Positions 1-8,564 of a DNA stretch of 37,142 bases are shown here, in pieces; position 1 is the first letter of the stretch, and the number at the start of each line of letters is the position of its first letter. Both the position numbers and the translations under genes were made by a program. This stretch comes from Bacillota bacterium (GTDB lineage: Bacteria; Bacillota; Clostridia; Christensenellales; DTU072). The DNA lies in the NCBI GenBank assembly GCA_009781445.1, contig WQYD01000010.1, positions 1 through 37,142 on the forward strand. Reading direction: 5' to 3'. Below the pieces are notes generated by a model. It had not been told where the DNA came from. It saw nothing but the letters and a program-made list of their open reading frames with translations, and searched no databases.

Positions 1-754
1 CTTCGCTATCCCTTATCCCCACGGGTTTAAGCGCGCCGAACCTAAGTGAATCTTCACCGCGCCTTGCAAGTTCTTCCACAGGCATACAACCCTCAAATAA
101 TTCGCCTTTTTCAAAACTTTTGCGCACAACGGTAGCTGAGGATACCAAATTGCGGTAAAATAAGGCATATTCTTCCTTATTCATGGGGCAATTAAGATAA
201 TCGTTACCACCCTTTTGATACCTTGCGCCAAAAAACGCATGGTTCATATCCACGGAAGCCCCTGTGATTATAGGCGCGACTGCGTCATAAAAATGCAACC
301 TTTCATTGCCTGTTTTTTCTATAATTTTATCACTTAGTGCCTGCGAAGTTAAAGGGCCTGAGGCAATAATTGTGTAGTCCCCGAAGTCTTTTACCTCTTC
401 TCTTATAATTTTAAGGTTCTTAAACGCGCTAAGGCGCGCTTCAATATACTCTGAAAACTTGTTTCTATCCACAGCAAGTGCGCCACCTGCGGGGATTTTT
501 GCATAATCTGCGGATTCAAGGATTAGTGAACCGTAAATCCTCATTTCCTGCTTTAACAGCCCTTGGGCGGTTAGTTCGTCCTCGCTTTTTAAGCTGTTAG
601 AACAAACAAGTTCGGCAAGCCCTGCGGTTTTGTGGGCTTCGGTGAACTTATTCGGGCGCATTTCGTAAAGTTCAACTTCCACACCTTGCTTTAAAAGCGC
701 ATAAGTTGCCTCAACCCCTGCAAGCCCACCGCCGATTACTTTAACCGCTTTCAT
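1..754 (-). CDS. trmFO: TrmFO, folate-dependent tRNA (uracil-54-C5)-methyltransferase (C-terminus cut by window edge)
   Basis: TrmFO uses methylene-tetrahydrofolate and FAD to make ribothymidine at position 54 of tRNAs in the cytoplasm. Translating the minus strand from the ATG at 752-754 gives an open frame to the edge, about 251 codons of the usual 435 or so. It begins MKAVKVIGGGLAGVEA, a GxGxxG FAD-binding fold, followed by ELYEMRPNKFTEAHKT, ELVCSNSLKS and RKSFEKGEFFEGCMPVEELA, all typical of TrmFO. Its start lies 2 bp after the topA stop and no good Shine-Dalgarno is visible, so it probably relies on translation from topA. The order dprA-topA-trmFO is the classical Bacillota arrangement. 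The identification is secure; only the C-terminal part is unseen. Confidence 0.95.
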   Translation of the reverse strand, partial: MKAVKVIGGGLAGVEATYALLKQGVEVELYEMRPNKFTEAHKTAGLAELVCSNSLKSEDELTAQGLLKQEMRIYGSLILESADYAKIPAGGALAVDRNKFSEYIEARLSAFKNLKIIREEVKDFGDYTIIASGPLTSQALSDKIIEKTGNERLHFYDAVAPIITGASVDMNHAFFGARYQKGGNDYLNCPMNKEEYALFYRNLVSSATVVRKSFEKGELFEGCMPVEELARRGEDSLRFGALKPVGIRDSE

Positions 755-756
755 TG

Positions 757-2853
757 TTATGCTTTAGGGAGCTTAACGACTTCTTTGCAGTTTTTATTGG
801 TGCAAAGATACGCTTTTTCACCACCCTCTTCCACTATTTTCATTACGGAAACGCAATGAGGGCACATGATTGGCGCAGGAATATCCCAACTCATAAACTT
901 GCAATCAGGATAGCCGTTGCAACCGTAAAACATTTTGCCAGCTTTAGAATAACACTTATGAATATCCTTACCGCATTTGGGGCAAGTGCCAAGGTGTTCG
1001 TCTATATTCTTCACATTTTTGCAAGCAGGATATCCGGGGCAGGCAAGGAATTTGCCGTACTTACCGTCTCTAAACACCATTTTTTTACCGCATTTATCGC
1101 AAACAACCTCGGATTCTTCTTCAACCTTGGGTGCGCGCTGTTTATTTTCGGCATACGCTTTTTGCAATTCCGTTTGAAAACTGGGCCAAAAATCCCCAAG
1201 AACATCTTGCCACCTTATGCCCTGATGTTCAATTTTATCCAGCCTTTCTTCCATTTCCGCCGTGAAATGTGAATCCACGATATTGGCAAAATATAATTCC
1301 ATGAAATCATTAACAGATTCGCCGAGTGCGGTGGGCTTCATTAGCTTTTGTTCTTTTTCGGTATATTCGCGCTTAGCAAAAACCGCAAGAACTGAAGCGT
1401 AAGTGGAAGGTCTGCCGATTCCGTTTTCTTCCATTGCCTTAATTAAGGTTGCTTCGGAATAACGGCTGGGGGGCTTTGTAAATTTTTGCTCTGGCTTTAA
1501 TTCTTGAAGCGTTAGCTTTTCGCCCTCGTTTAAATCGGGTAAATTTGATTGAAGTTCGTCCTCTTCCCGAACTTCCGCGCTTTCGTAAACCACGGTGTAA
1601 CCCTTAAACACCACGCTTCTGCCACTAAGTTTGAACCCAAATTTTTCGCCACTGCCTGCGCGCGCCTCAATGCGCACATTTAGGGTATCGTAAACTGCGT
1701 CTGTCATTTGGCTTGCGATAAACCTGTCATATATAAGTTTATAAAGCCTATATTGATTTTTGCTTAGCTTATCTTTTACGCTTTCGGGCGTTCTTTCAAG
1801 AGAAATCGGGCGCACGGCTTCATGTGCATCTTGGGTGTTTTGAGATTTGGAAGCATAAAAATTGGGCTTTTCGGGCGCGTAATCTTGCCCGTATTTCGCC
1901 TTTATATACTCAAGGCTTTCCTTTTGCATTTCGGCGGAAACCCTAATGCTATCCGTTCTGATATAGGTAACGAATGCGATATGCCCTTCGCCCGCAATGT
2001 CCACGCCCTCATAAAGCTGTTGGGCGATTTTCATGATTTCGGTGGCAGGAATGCCAAGTTTTTGCGAACCGTCTTGTTGCATTGTGCTTGTCATAAAAGG
2101 CGGGGCGGGGCTTGTTTTAGATCTGCCTCTTTTAACATTTTCCACAATCCAATCCGCGGTTTTTAATGCGGAAAGAATAGCGTCTGCTTGTTCTTTATTT
2201 TCAACCTTGGTTTTCTTTCCGTTAATATCGTGAAAGAGTGCTTTTAGCGTAAGTTTTTTATTGGAAAGTTTATTTAAAAGCGCGTAAAGAGACCAGTATT
2301 CTTCGGGGACGAACGCACGGATTTCCCTTTCCCTATCCACCACCATTTTAAGCGCGGCGGATTGCACGCGTCCGCCCGATAGCCCCGGCTTAATGGATTT
2401 GCTGATTATGGGGCTAACCTTATAGCCCACAAGCCTATCCAAAACGCGCCTTGCTTGCTGTGCGTCCACAAGGTTCATATTGATTTCGCGCGGGCTTTTA
2501 ATTGCCCTTTGCACTGCCTTTGAACTGATTTCATTAAACTCTATCCTGCTTGCGCCTTTAAGCCCCAAAAGCGTGGCTAAGTGCCAACTAATCGCTTCGC
2601 CCTCTCTATCAGGGTCAGTGGCAAGGAATGCGGATTCGCTATCCTTAACCGCGCTTTTTAAATCGGCTAAAAGTTTCTTTTTTGCTGTGGCAACCACATA
2701 TTCGGGCTTGAATTCATTGCCGACATCTATCCCAAGAGTTCTTTCGGGAAGATCGCAAATATGCCCGCCTGACGCCATGACTTTGAAGCCACTGCCAAGA
2801 TACTTTTGAATGGTTTTGCCTTTTGAAGGCGATTCAACTATTACTAATTTCAC
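757..2853 (-). CDS. topA: DNA topoisomerase I (type IA)
   Basis: This enzyme relaxes negative supercoils by transient single-strand cleavage. The Toprim domain is at the N-terminus, with E7 in VIVESPSKGKT and the metal-binding DPDRE at residues 80-84. The catalytic tyrosine is Y297 in VTYIRTDS. The last 110 residues or so hold three Cys4 zinc-finger units, beginning at CDKCGKKM, CPKCGKDIH and CPHCVSVM. At 698 aa it has the normal length. The start codon is GTG at 2851-2853, with a GGAG about 9 nt upstream. It sits 3 bp after dprA and 2 bp before trmFO, so the three genes form one transcript, driven by the promoter at 3755-3782. Confidence 0.97.
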   Translation of the reverse strand: MKLVIVESPSKGKTIQKYLGSGFKVMASGGHICDLPERTLGIDVGNEFKPEYVVATAKKKLLADLKSAVKDSESAFLATDPDREGEAISWHLATLLGLKGASRIEFNEISSKAVQRAIKSPREINMNLVDAQQARRVLDRLVGYKVSPIISKSIKPGLSGGRVQSAALKMVVDREREIRAFVPEEYWSLYALLNKLSNKKLTLKALFHDINGKKTKVENKEQADAILSALKTADWIVENVKRGRSKTSPAPPFMTSTMQQDGSQKLGIPATEIMKIAQQLYEGVDIAGEGHIAFVTYIRTDSIRVSAEMQKESLEYIKAKYGQDYAPEKPNFYASKSQNTQDAHEAVRPISLERTPESVKDKLSKNQYRLYKLIYDRFIASQMTDAVYDTLNVRIEARAGSGEKFGFKLSGRSVVFKGYTVVYESAEVREEDELQSNLPDLNEGEKLTLQELKPEQKFTKPPSRYSEATLIKAMEENGIGRPSTYASVLAVFAKREYTEKEQKLMKPTALGESVNDFMELYFANIVDSHFTAEMEERLDKIEHQGIRWQDVLGDFWPSFQTELQKAYAENKQRAPKVEEESEVVCDKCGKKMVFRDGKYGKFLACPGYPACKNVKNIDEHLGTCPKCGKDIHKCYSKAGKMFYGCNGYPDCKFMSWDIPAPIMCPHCVSVMKIVEEGGEKAYLCTNKNCKEVVKLPKA

Positions 2854-2856
2854 TTT

Positions 2857-3720
2857 TTACACTCCGTAAGTATTATTTTCATATTTTTTAATTATTTCAA
2901 ACAGTTCAAGCCTTGTAAGCAATGCGTTAAGCTGTGCCGTGGAAAGCCCTGTTAGTGCCATAAGTTCGTCAAAATGCAAGGGTTTATAGGTTAGTGCCTC
3001 AAGGATTACGCCTTCTGTGTAATCAAGTTGCATATTTGAGGGCTTTGTTCTTACCGCGGTAAGCCCAAGTTCGGCGATAATCTCTTCTGGCGAAAGAGTT
3101 AAAGCGTGGGGATACCTCTTAAGCAGTTTGTTTGAACCCTCACCCCGTGGCGAATTGATTGAACTTGGCACGGCATAAATATTTCTGCCCTGTTCAACCG
3201 CGATTTCGGCGGTGATTATTGAACCGCTTTTCACGCGTGCTTCTGTAACCAAAATGCCCTCGCACAGTCCGCTAACAATCCTGTTTCTTTCGGGGAATTG
3301 ATAGCCGTTAGGCTTAACCCCCTCGCCGTATTCGGAAACAACTAAGCCCTCTTTATATATCCTATTATATAGATAGGCATTTTCTTGAGGATAGATTTTA
3401 TCAATTCCGCACCCAAGAACCGCAATTGTTTTACCGCCCATATCAAGTGCGGTTTTGTGGGCTACACTGTCTATTCCCTTTGCAAGCCCCGAAACAATGG
3501 TTATCCCCTGTGAGGCGATTTCGTAAACAAACCTATGGGTTGTGTCCTCGCCGTAACGGCTTGGTTCGCGTGAACCCACAACCCCCAAGCACTTTGTTTT
3601 GAGTAAACTTATATCCCCAATGCAATAAAGCACTTTGGGCGGATTAGAAATTTCTAACAGCAGTGGCGGATATTCTTTATCGCCAATCTTGATTTCCACA
3701 ATTTTTAATGCGTTATTCAT
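2857..3720 (-). CDS. dprA: DNA processing protein DprA
   Basis: DprA binds incoming single-stranded DNA during natural transformation and loads RecA onto it. The Rossmann-like core is visible as VVGSREPSRYG (near residue 50), IVSGLAKGIDSVAHKTAL, KTIAVLGCGIDKIYPQEN and the RNRIVSGL segment. The C-terminal 70 residues look like the winged-helix (DML1-like) domain found in many DprA proteins. The 287-aa length is slightly shorter than most, and an N-terminal SAM-like extension is absent. It is the first gene of the dprA-topA-trmFO operon. comM, another transformation gene, lies just upstream on the same strand behind a separate promoter. Confidence 0.95.
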   Translation of the reverse strand: MNNALKIVEIKIGDKEYPPLLLEISNPPKVLYCIGDISLLKTKCLGVVGSREPSRYGEDTTHRFVYEIASQGITIVSGLAKGIDSVAHKTALDMGGKTIAVLGCGIDKIYPQENAYLYNRIYKEGLVVSEYGEGVKPNGYQFPERNRIVSGLCEGILVTEARVKSGSIITAEIAVEQGRNIYAVPSSINSPRGEGSNKLLKRYPHALTLSPEEIIAELGLTAVRTKPSNMQLDYTEGVILEALTYKPLHFDELMALTGLSTAQLNALLTRLELFEIIKKYENNTYGV

Positions 3721-3754
3721 TATCTGCCTTATATCTTCTGTTTGCCGTAGTTAT

Positions 3755-3782
3755 ATTATAAACTATCGGAAGTTAATTTCAA
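3755..3782 (-). promoter_or_regulatory. Sigma-A-type promoter for dprA-topA-trmFO
   Basis: Read on the minus strand, a TTGAAA (3777-3782) is followed after 16 bp by a perfect TATAAT (3755-3760). The dprA ATG lies about 35 nt downstream with an AAGG element before it. Spacing and both boxes fit a housekeeping promoter well. Confidence 0.75.
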
Positions 3783-3790
3783 AACAAGTT

Positions 3791-3966
3791 TTAAAATTTT
3801 AGAAAACAAGCCTTGGCTTGCTTTCTTCGGCAATGCTTGCCGACTTCCTCGTTTGAATTATGCTCAGTTTCAGTCATGTGCAAGCAAGCTTGCCCGCGAC
3901 ACTCAACTTCGCATAATATAGCAAATTGTTTAAGGTTAAACAAACTATATGTTTCTGAATATTTTT
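3791..3966. other. Non-coding stretch with several small hairpins, flanking the interspersed repeat
   Basis: No convincing gene is present. The short open frames here have no ribosome binding site and are rich in Cys and Lys because of local repeats. Several small inverted repeats are visible: AAGCCTTGGCTT near 3811, GGCAATGCTTGCC near 3833, GCAAGCAAGCTTGC near 3881, and a TTATGC/GCATAA pair around 3857 and 3911. The segment joins the GCGCACA hairpin element without a break and may be part of the same repeat family. Confidence 0.4.
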
Positions 3967-4096
3967 CAGCGCACAGCGCACAACGCACAGCGCACAATGG
4001 TGGAATTATTTATTAATGAGATTTAGAATCCTTCGTTTTTAGTTTTTAGTTTTTACTTTCCTTCATTGTGCGCTGTGCGCTGTGCGCTGTGCGCTG
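3967..4096. repeat. Interspersed palindromic element, copy A (33-bp GCGCACA arms)
   Basis: Two 33-bp arms at 3967-3999 and 4064-4096 are reverse complements with one mismatch. Each arm is built from repeated CGCACAG/GCGCACA units. The 64-nt linker holds a 7-bp tandem run (TTTTTAG-type, near 4035-4055) and the segment 4012-4034. That segment recurs exactly, inverted, in copy B at 34159-34181. The right arm ends 3 bp before the comM stop codon, so the transcript of comM would carry a very long hairpin. No T-tract follows, so it is not an ordinary terminator. Confidence 0.85.
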
Positions 4097-4098
4097 AC

Positions 4099-5622
4099 TC
4101 ATTCCTCGCTTTTCACCCTATACTGTATCGCCTCTGCAATATCTTCCACTGATATTTCCTCTCTCGCGCTTAAATCTGCTATTGTGCGTGCAAGTTTTAG
4201 AATCCGCCCTGCGCCCCTTGCGCTTAGGCTGAATTTTTTATAAGCAAATTCAAGAATAGTTTCGCATTCCTTATTTAGTTTGCAAAACTGCGTTGTGCTT
4301 TTGGCGTTCATTTGCGCGTTGCAGAAAATGTTAGTCCCCTTAAACCTGTTAAGCTGAATCTCTCTTGCAAGAGTAACCCTTGATTTAACTTCTAAACTTG
4401 TTTCGGCTTTAACGCTTGAACGCAAATCCGAATATTCCACACCGTCTACTTCTGCATGAATATCAATCCTGTCAAGCAGTGGGCCTGAAATTCTTGTGCG
4501 GTAATTGCGCTTTTCATTTTCTGTGCAAACGCAGGGTTTTTGAGTGCTACCAAGATAACCGCAGGGGCAAGGGTTCATGCTTGCAATCATCATGAATCTT
4601 GCAGGGTATTCCACGCTTCTTAGCACACGGCTTACCGAAATAACCCCGTCTTCAAGCGGTTGGCGCAGGGATTCAAGCACCTTTTTGTTATATTCAGGCA
4701 TTTCGTCAAGAAACAAAACGCCGTTATTTGCAAGGCTAACTTCCCCCGGAAGGCTTTTATTGCCACCGCCTGTGAAGCTAATCAGCGTTGCCGTGTGGTG
4801 AGGGCTTCTGAAAGGACGGCGCGATATAATGCCTTCGCTTAAGTCAAGCAAGCCCGAAACAGAGTGGATTTTTGTGGTTTCAATAGCTTCCTCAAATGTC
4901 ATTTCGGGCATAATTGCAGGAACGCATTTTGCAAGCATAGTTTTGCCCGCCCCAGGGACGCCCGAAAGAAGCATATTATGCCCGCCTGCCACGGCGATTT
5001 CAAGCGCACGCTTTGCCACCGTTTGCCCCTTAACATCGGCTAAATCAATATCGTATTTGTAGCCTTGGCTACTTGCTGAGTATGTTCTGTGTGCCACAGG
5101 CTTAATATCGTAAATCCCTGATAAAAAGGCTGTTGCTTCGGATAAATTCTTTGCGGGGTAGCATTTCACACCCTCAATAAAAGACGCCTCACTTGCATTT
5201 TCGTAAGGAATGATAAATTTTTTAAAGCCGTTTTGATACGCGCTTATCAATATCGGCATAATGCCGTTAGCCCGCCTTAGCCCGCCGTCAAGCGAAAGTT
5301 CACCAATAAGCACATATTCGCTAAAATCAACGGGCGGAAGTTGCCCCGTGCTTGCAAGAAATCCCACCGCAATAGGAAAATCATAAATTGAACCTTCCTT
5401 TTTGGTATCCGCAGGGGCAAGGTTCACGGTTATCCTTTTGGGGCAAAAATCATAACCTGAATTCTTAATTGCGGAAAAAACTCTGTTTCTTGCCTCTTTA
5501 ATGCCTGAACCGGGTAAGCCTACCACAGTAAAATTTGCGATTCCCGCTTGGGAATCCACCTCAATATCTACTGAGTAGCCCTCTATTCCGTGCAATGCGT
5601 AGCTTTTAATTACAGATAACAT
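4099..5622 (-). CDS. comM: ComM-like Mg-chelatase-family AAA+ ATPase (YifB/ComM)
   Basis: ComM is a hexameric helicase that promotes branch migration when transformed DNA is integrated. The 507-aa protein has an N-terminal Lon-substrate-like (ChlI) domain from MLSVIKSYALHGIEGYSV to about residue 175. A Mg-chelatase AAA+ core follows, with Walker A SGVPGAGKTMLA and Walker B GVLFLDEMPEY. The cysteine cluster MNPCPCGYLG...CVCTE and a C-terminal Mg_chelatase_C domain ending in SLSARGAGRILKLARTIADL complete it. All are diagnostic of the YifB/ComM family. AAGGA lies about 11 nt before the ATG. The stop is followed directly by the palindromic repeat. With dprA next door, the region keeps a transformation flavour. 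Confidence 0.93.
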   Translation of the reverse strand: MLSVIKSYALHGIEGYSVDIEVDSQAGIANFTVVGLPGSGIKEARNRVFSAIKNSGYDFCPKRITVNLAPADTKKEGSIYDFPIAVGFLASTGQLPPVDFSEYVLIGELSLDGGLRRANGIMPILISAYQNGFKKFIIPYENASEASFIEGVKCYPAKNLSEATAFLSGIYDIKPVAHRTYSASSQGYKYDIDLADVKGQTVAKRALEIAVAGGHNMLLSGVPGAGKTMLAKCVPAIMPEMTFEEAIETTKIHSVSGLLDLSEGIISRRPFRSPHHTATLISFTGGGNKSLPGEVSLANNGVLFLDEMPEYNKKVLESLRQPLEDGVISVSRVLRSVEYPARFMMIASMNPCPCGYLGSTQKPCVCTENEKRNYRTRISGPLLDRIDIHAEVDGVEYSDLRSSVKAETSLEVKSRVTLAREIQLNRFKGTNIFCNAQMNAKSTTQFCKLNKECETILEFAYKKFSLSARGAGRILKLARTIADLSAREEISVEDIAEAIQYRVKSEE

Positions 5623-5687
5623 TCTTCGCTTAGTTCCTTGTTTTGCGCGTGTACTTTACGCGCGTTTCCTTATTATCTTTATAAACA

Positions 5688-5714
5688 AAAAAAGCCCTTT
5701 TTTAAGGGGCTTTG
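5688..5714 (-). terminator. Rho-independent terminator after the membrane lipobox gene
   Basis: On the minus strand, an AAAGCCCCTT / AAGGGCTTT stem (5691-5699 pairing with 5704-5713) is followed by a run of T's. It lies just downstream of the stop at 5720-5722 and separates that gene from comM. The same stem has a weaker T-tract on the plus strand. Confidence 0.8.
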
Positions 5715-5719
5715 TTTTG

Positions 5720-7981
5720 CTATTCGGTTTTATCGTTTTCTTTATTTTTCTTTGACGCTTTCTTTTCTTTTATGTCTGCCCTAAAGGAATTAACTATCCC
5801 CTTAACCCTGTAACCAAAATTTCTGAATCCGATAACCACATTCTTGCCCACGCTGATTGCATATTCATGGAAAGGCACATTAAGCACAAGATACGCTTTA
5901 TTTTTCTTTGCGATAACGGTATCATAACCAACCATGACATAGGCAATCAATATGATTAGGTTAATAATTCCGAATGTGATTGTGTAAGCACTGCCGATTT
6001 GTTCGTATCCGTTTGAAGTGTACCCCGTTATCATATATAGGTAAGCGAAGTTAATGAACATGGAAGTGGCAAGCACGGCAAACAATGCGTAAAGCCGTTT
6101 GTCCTGCACAAGAACTGTGTAAATATATAGTAGCGGAAGCACAATGAATAAAGACATTGGCGTCATGTTATTGCAGAAGTACCAGTACACGAGGATAAAT
6201 GCGCACGAAAGCCCGAGAAGCGAAAGGCGGTTATTGCTTTTGAAGTAAGCGTAAGCAAGCACACCCACCACGAATATTATGAATAAAATTGTAACAACAA
6301 ACGATTCCGTGGTAACAGGTTGGAAGTTGTTGCCTATCATTGCTTGGAAGTTAAACGCGTTCATGGAATATAAATCAGGCATACGGACTGCGTTCACGAA
6401 ATAGCTGTAAGGCGCACCGCCCAAGCCTGCGTTTATAAACATCGGCACGGATATCATCCAATAGAAAAGTAACCCTGCGCCAATGGCTACAATAGGCATA
6501 ATCCATTTATAATCTTTTGCCTTAATTGAACGGATAATGATCATAGCCGTGTACGCAAGCATAAACGGAACAACAAGAAGTGCGTTTGTGGATACCATTA
6601 CCGCCGAAAAGTAGCTTATTGCCATGCCGATATAGTTCTTGTTAAGAATGAAATAGAACGCAAGAACCACGAAGAATGCGGAAATGGATTCTATCGCACC
6701 GAACGCGGAAGAGGTTATGAAAACCACTGGCAGTAAGGAATATAAAAGCGCGGAAGCTATCGCAGAAATCTTTCCTTGCTTTGTGGCATTCACAAGTTTG
6801 TAAATAATTAACACCGTTCCTACATCTGCCATAATTGCAAAAAGTTTTATCACTGTAACCGTGGTTAAAACTTCGGTTGCCACAGTCGCACCGCCTGCTA
6901 AGCCGATAAGCCTGCCGAAAAGCCCTGCAATAGTAATCAGATAGGTGGCAAAGGGCATTAAATGCTGTACGGAATTGGCTTCGTAAGTTTTGGTTATGCC
7001 GTACATTGCGGAATAAAGTCCGTTTCCTGCCAGCCCCTCAAGATCATAGCCAAAGTGGGCGGTTTGAATGCTTTTGCCCCCTGCAATCATTGCTTCAATA
7101 AGCGTAATCAATAGCCTCACAAGTAGCGTAACGCCGATAACGATAAGCGCACCGCCCCATTTATTTTCCTTAAGGAATGTATACCATTTGGGCTTAACGG
7201 CAATTTGCATAATGTCAAGAGCTTTGCTTCTTGCCCTGAACATATAAAATGCGTAAGCAATTATTATTGTGCCGATTGCGCCAAGAACCACGAACACGGT
7301 GTTAAGCTGTGTGGGCGCGCCGAAAACTGAGGCTTCAAGGGTGTAAAAGCGAATTCCGTCTGCACGGCCGTTTGCCTCTTTCCTTGTTACCCTTGTTAGT
7401 TCAATGTTCCGAATAATAACATTCGTGGCACTCACTTGATTCAACTCTGTTCCCACATTTATGGCAAGGCTAACCTCGCGCATACTTGTGGTTTTAAAAT
7501 AGTAGGTAGCTGTCTTGGGGTTTGATACTTGGAAAGTTTCCTCTGTGGGGTTTTCGTTTCTTATATTGAAATCGGGATTTTCCTTAAAGCCCACAAAAAG
7601 CCCGTCAAAGGTTGAACCTGTGGGCGCGTTGTGGTGGGTTTGCATATAAGGGGTTGTGTAGCTGTAGGTAACCTTATAATAAGAATAAGTCCTTAAGCGC
7701 ACTTTTTGACTCATTTGCGCCCAGCCTGCACCTGCTGTGTCTATGGTTACGAAGTTCGCACCGTCACCGTTGCTTATCACGCCGAATATGCCCGAACCGC
7801 CGTTACCGCCGTCAAGCGTCCACACTTCCCTGAGTTCGGCAAGGTTTGCAAAATCAAAAGGGCCTTTTTCGCCACCCTCAAGAATTTGGTTGCCGTACCG
7901 TGAACCGCCCGAACAGCCCGAAAGCGCGAAAACGCTAATCAGCATCGTGGCTAAAATAACAAATATTAAAAGTTTTCTCAC
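5720..7981 (-). CDS. Polytopic membrane protein with N-terminal lipobox, GT-C glycosyltransferase-like
   Basis: I choose the GTG at 7979-7981 as start because AAGGAG lies 7 nt upstream; a longer TTG start at 7999 would destroy this site. The resulting 753-aa product starts with a signal sequence ending in FALSGC, a lipobox with Cys at residue 23. An extracytoplasmic, beta-looking region of about 190 residues follows, with repeated aromatic and Thr/Asn-rich stretches. From about residue 220 there are roughly eleven to thirteen hydrophobic helices, then a basic cytoplasmic tail ending KKASKKNKENDK. The helix layout resembles PMT/GT-C type integral glycosyltransferases, but I see no clear DxD or EA motif at the usual place, so the enzyme role is only a guess. 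It is monocistronic with a terminator at 5688-5714. Confidence 0.6.
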   Translation of the reverse strand: MRKLLIFVILATMLISVFALSGCSGGSRYGNQILEGGEKGPFDFANLAELREVWTLDGGNGGSGIFGVISNGDGANFVTIDTAGAGWAQMSQKVRLRTYSYYKVTYSYTTPYMQTHHNAPTGSTFDGLFVGFKENPDFNIRNENPTEETFQVSNPKTATYYFKTTSMREVSLAINVGTELNQVSATNVIIRNIELTRVTRKEANGRADGIRFYTLEASVFGAPTQLNTVFVVLGAIGTIIIAYAFYMFRARSKALDIMQIAVKPKWYTFLKENKWGGALIVIGVTLLVRLLITLIEAMIAGGKSIQTAHFGYDLEGLAGNGLYSAMYGITKTYEANSVQHLMPFATYLITIAGLFGRLIGLAGGATVATEVLTTVTVIKLFAIMADVGTVLIIYKLVNATKQGKISAIASALLYSLLPVVFITSSAFGAIESISAFFVVLAFYFILNKNYIGMAISYFSAVMVSTNALLVVPFMLAYTAMIIIRSIKAKDYKWIMPIVAIGAGLLFYWMISVPMFINAGLGGAPYSYFVNAVRMPDLYSMNAFNFQAMIGNNFQPVTTESFVVTILFIIFVVGVLAYAYFKSNNRLSLLGLSCAFILVYWYFCNNMTPMSLFIVLPLLYIYTVLVQDKRLYALFAVLATSMFINFAYLYMITGYTSNGYEQIGSAYTITFGIINLIILIAYVMVGYDTVIAKKNKAYLVLNVPFHEYAISVGKNVVIGFRNFGYRVKGIVNSFRADIKEKKASKKNKENDKTE

Positions 7982-8071
7982 ACCAAAACTCCTTATCAAC
8001 GCTTAGCGCAAAGCGCACGGCGCGAAACTAAAAGGTAATAAGTAAAGTTGCTTAAAGTAATCCCAAGCAAA

Positions 8072-8425
8072 CTATTTCGCAAATCTGTTAGCCTGCGGAA
8101 CTTTCGCCGCTTTGCCTGTGCGTCCGCGAAGGTAGTAAAGTTTTGCCCTTCTCACTCTGCCCTTTCTCACTATCTCAATCCTGTCTATCTTAGGGGAATG
8201 GATAGGGAAAGTTCTTTCCACGCCAACGCCGAACGATAAACGGCGAACGGTAAATGTTTCCCTGATTCCGCCGTTCTTGCGTGCGATAACAGTGCCTTCA
8301 AACGCCTGCACCCTTTCATTTGCGCCTTCAATAATCTTCACGAAAACTTTTAAAGTATCGCCGATTTTAATTTCGGGCAAATCCGTGCGCAGAGCTTCTT
8401 TTTCAATAATGTCTATAATGTTCAT
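8072..8425 (-). CDS. rplS: 50S ribosomal protein L19
   Basis: The 117-aa product matches bL19 throughout: [78 protein letters not shown] and a terminal GKAAKV. L19 sits at the 30S-50S interface. AGAGG precedes the ATG at a normal distance, and the promoter at 8466-8494 lies directly upstream. In many Bacillota rplS follows trmD. Here it is separated from trmD by rbgA, rnhB and other genes, so the usual rimM-trmD-rplS run has been broken up apart from the island insertion. Confidence 0.97.
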   Translation of the reverse strand: MNIIDIIEKEALRTDLPEIKIGDTLKVFVKIIEGANERVQAFEGTVIARKNGGIRETFTVRRLSFGVGVERTFPIHSPKIDRIEIVRKGRVRRAKLYYLRGRTGKAAKVPQANRFAK

Positions 8426-8465
8426 ATTTGTGCCTCTTTTTGAGTATTTTTTTACATGCTTTTAT

Positions 8466-8494
8466 ATATTAACAAATAATTTTTTATTTATCAA
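8466..8494 (-). promoter_or_regulatory. Promoter for rplS
   Basis: On the minus strand, TTGATA (8489-8494), a 17-bp spacer and TAATAT (8466-8471) make a good housekeeping promoter about 40 nt before the rplS ATG, in very AT-rich DNA. Confidence 0.7.
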
Positions 8495-8546
8495 TTATTT
8501 AAATACAGATTATATACATATTTCAATGTAAATTTTCGTGATTTTG

Positions 8547-8555
8547 TGTTAAAAT
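8547..8555 (+). promoter_or_regulatory. Extended -10 promoter for the PHP gene, giving an almost leaderless mRNA
   Basis: TGTTAAAAT is an extended -10 element (TGn plus TAAAAT at 8550-8555). It ends 9 nt before the ATG at 8565, and no Shine-Dalgarno lies between. Transcription would start within a few bases of the start codon. No good -35 is seen. Confidence 0.5.
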
Positions 8556-8564
8556 TAAAGAACT

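Noticed and set aside
754-1272. Plus-strand frame opposite topA (172 codons)
   Set aside because: It lies within the topA coding region on the other strand, has no ribosome binding site and its product has no known pattern.
3791-4016. Short Cys-rich frames on both strands in the repeat region
   Set aside because: They follow from the GCGCACA tandem units and small hairpins, with no start signals.
3967-4096. CRISPR array
   Set aside because: The repeated GCGCACA units are contiguous and palindromic, with no spacers of regular size.
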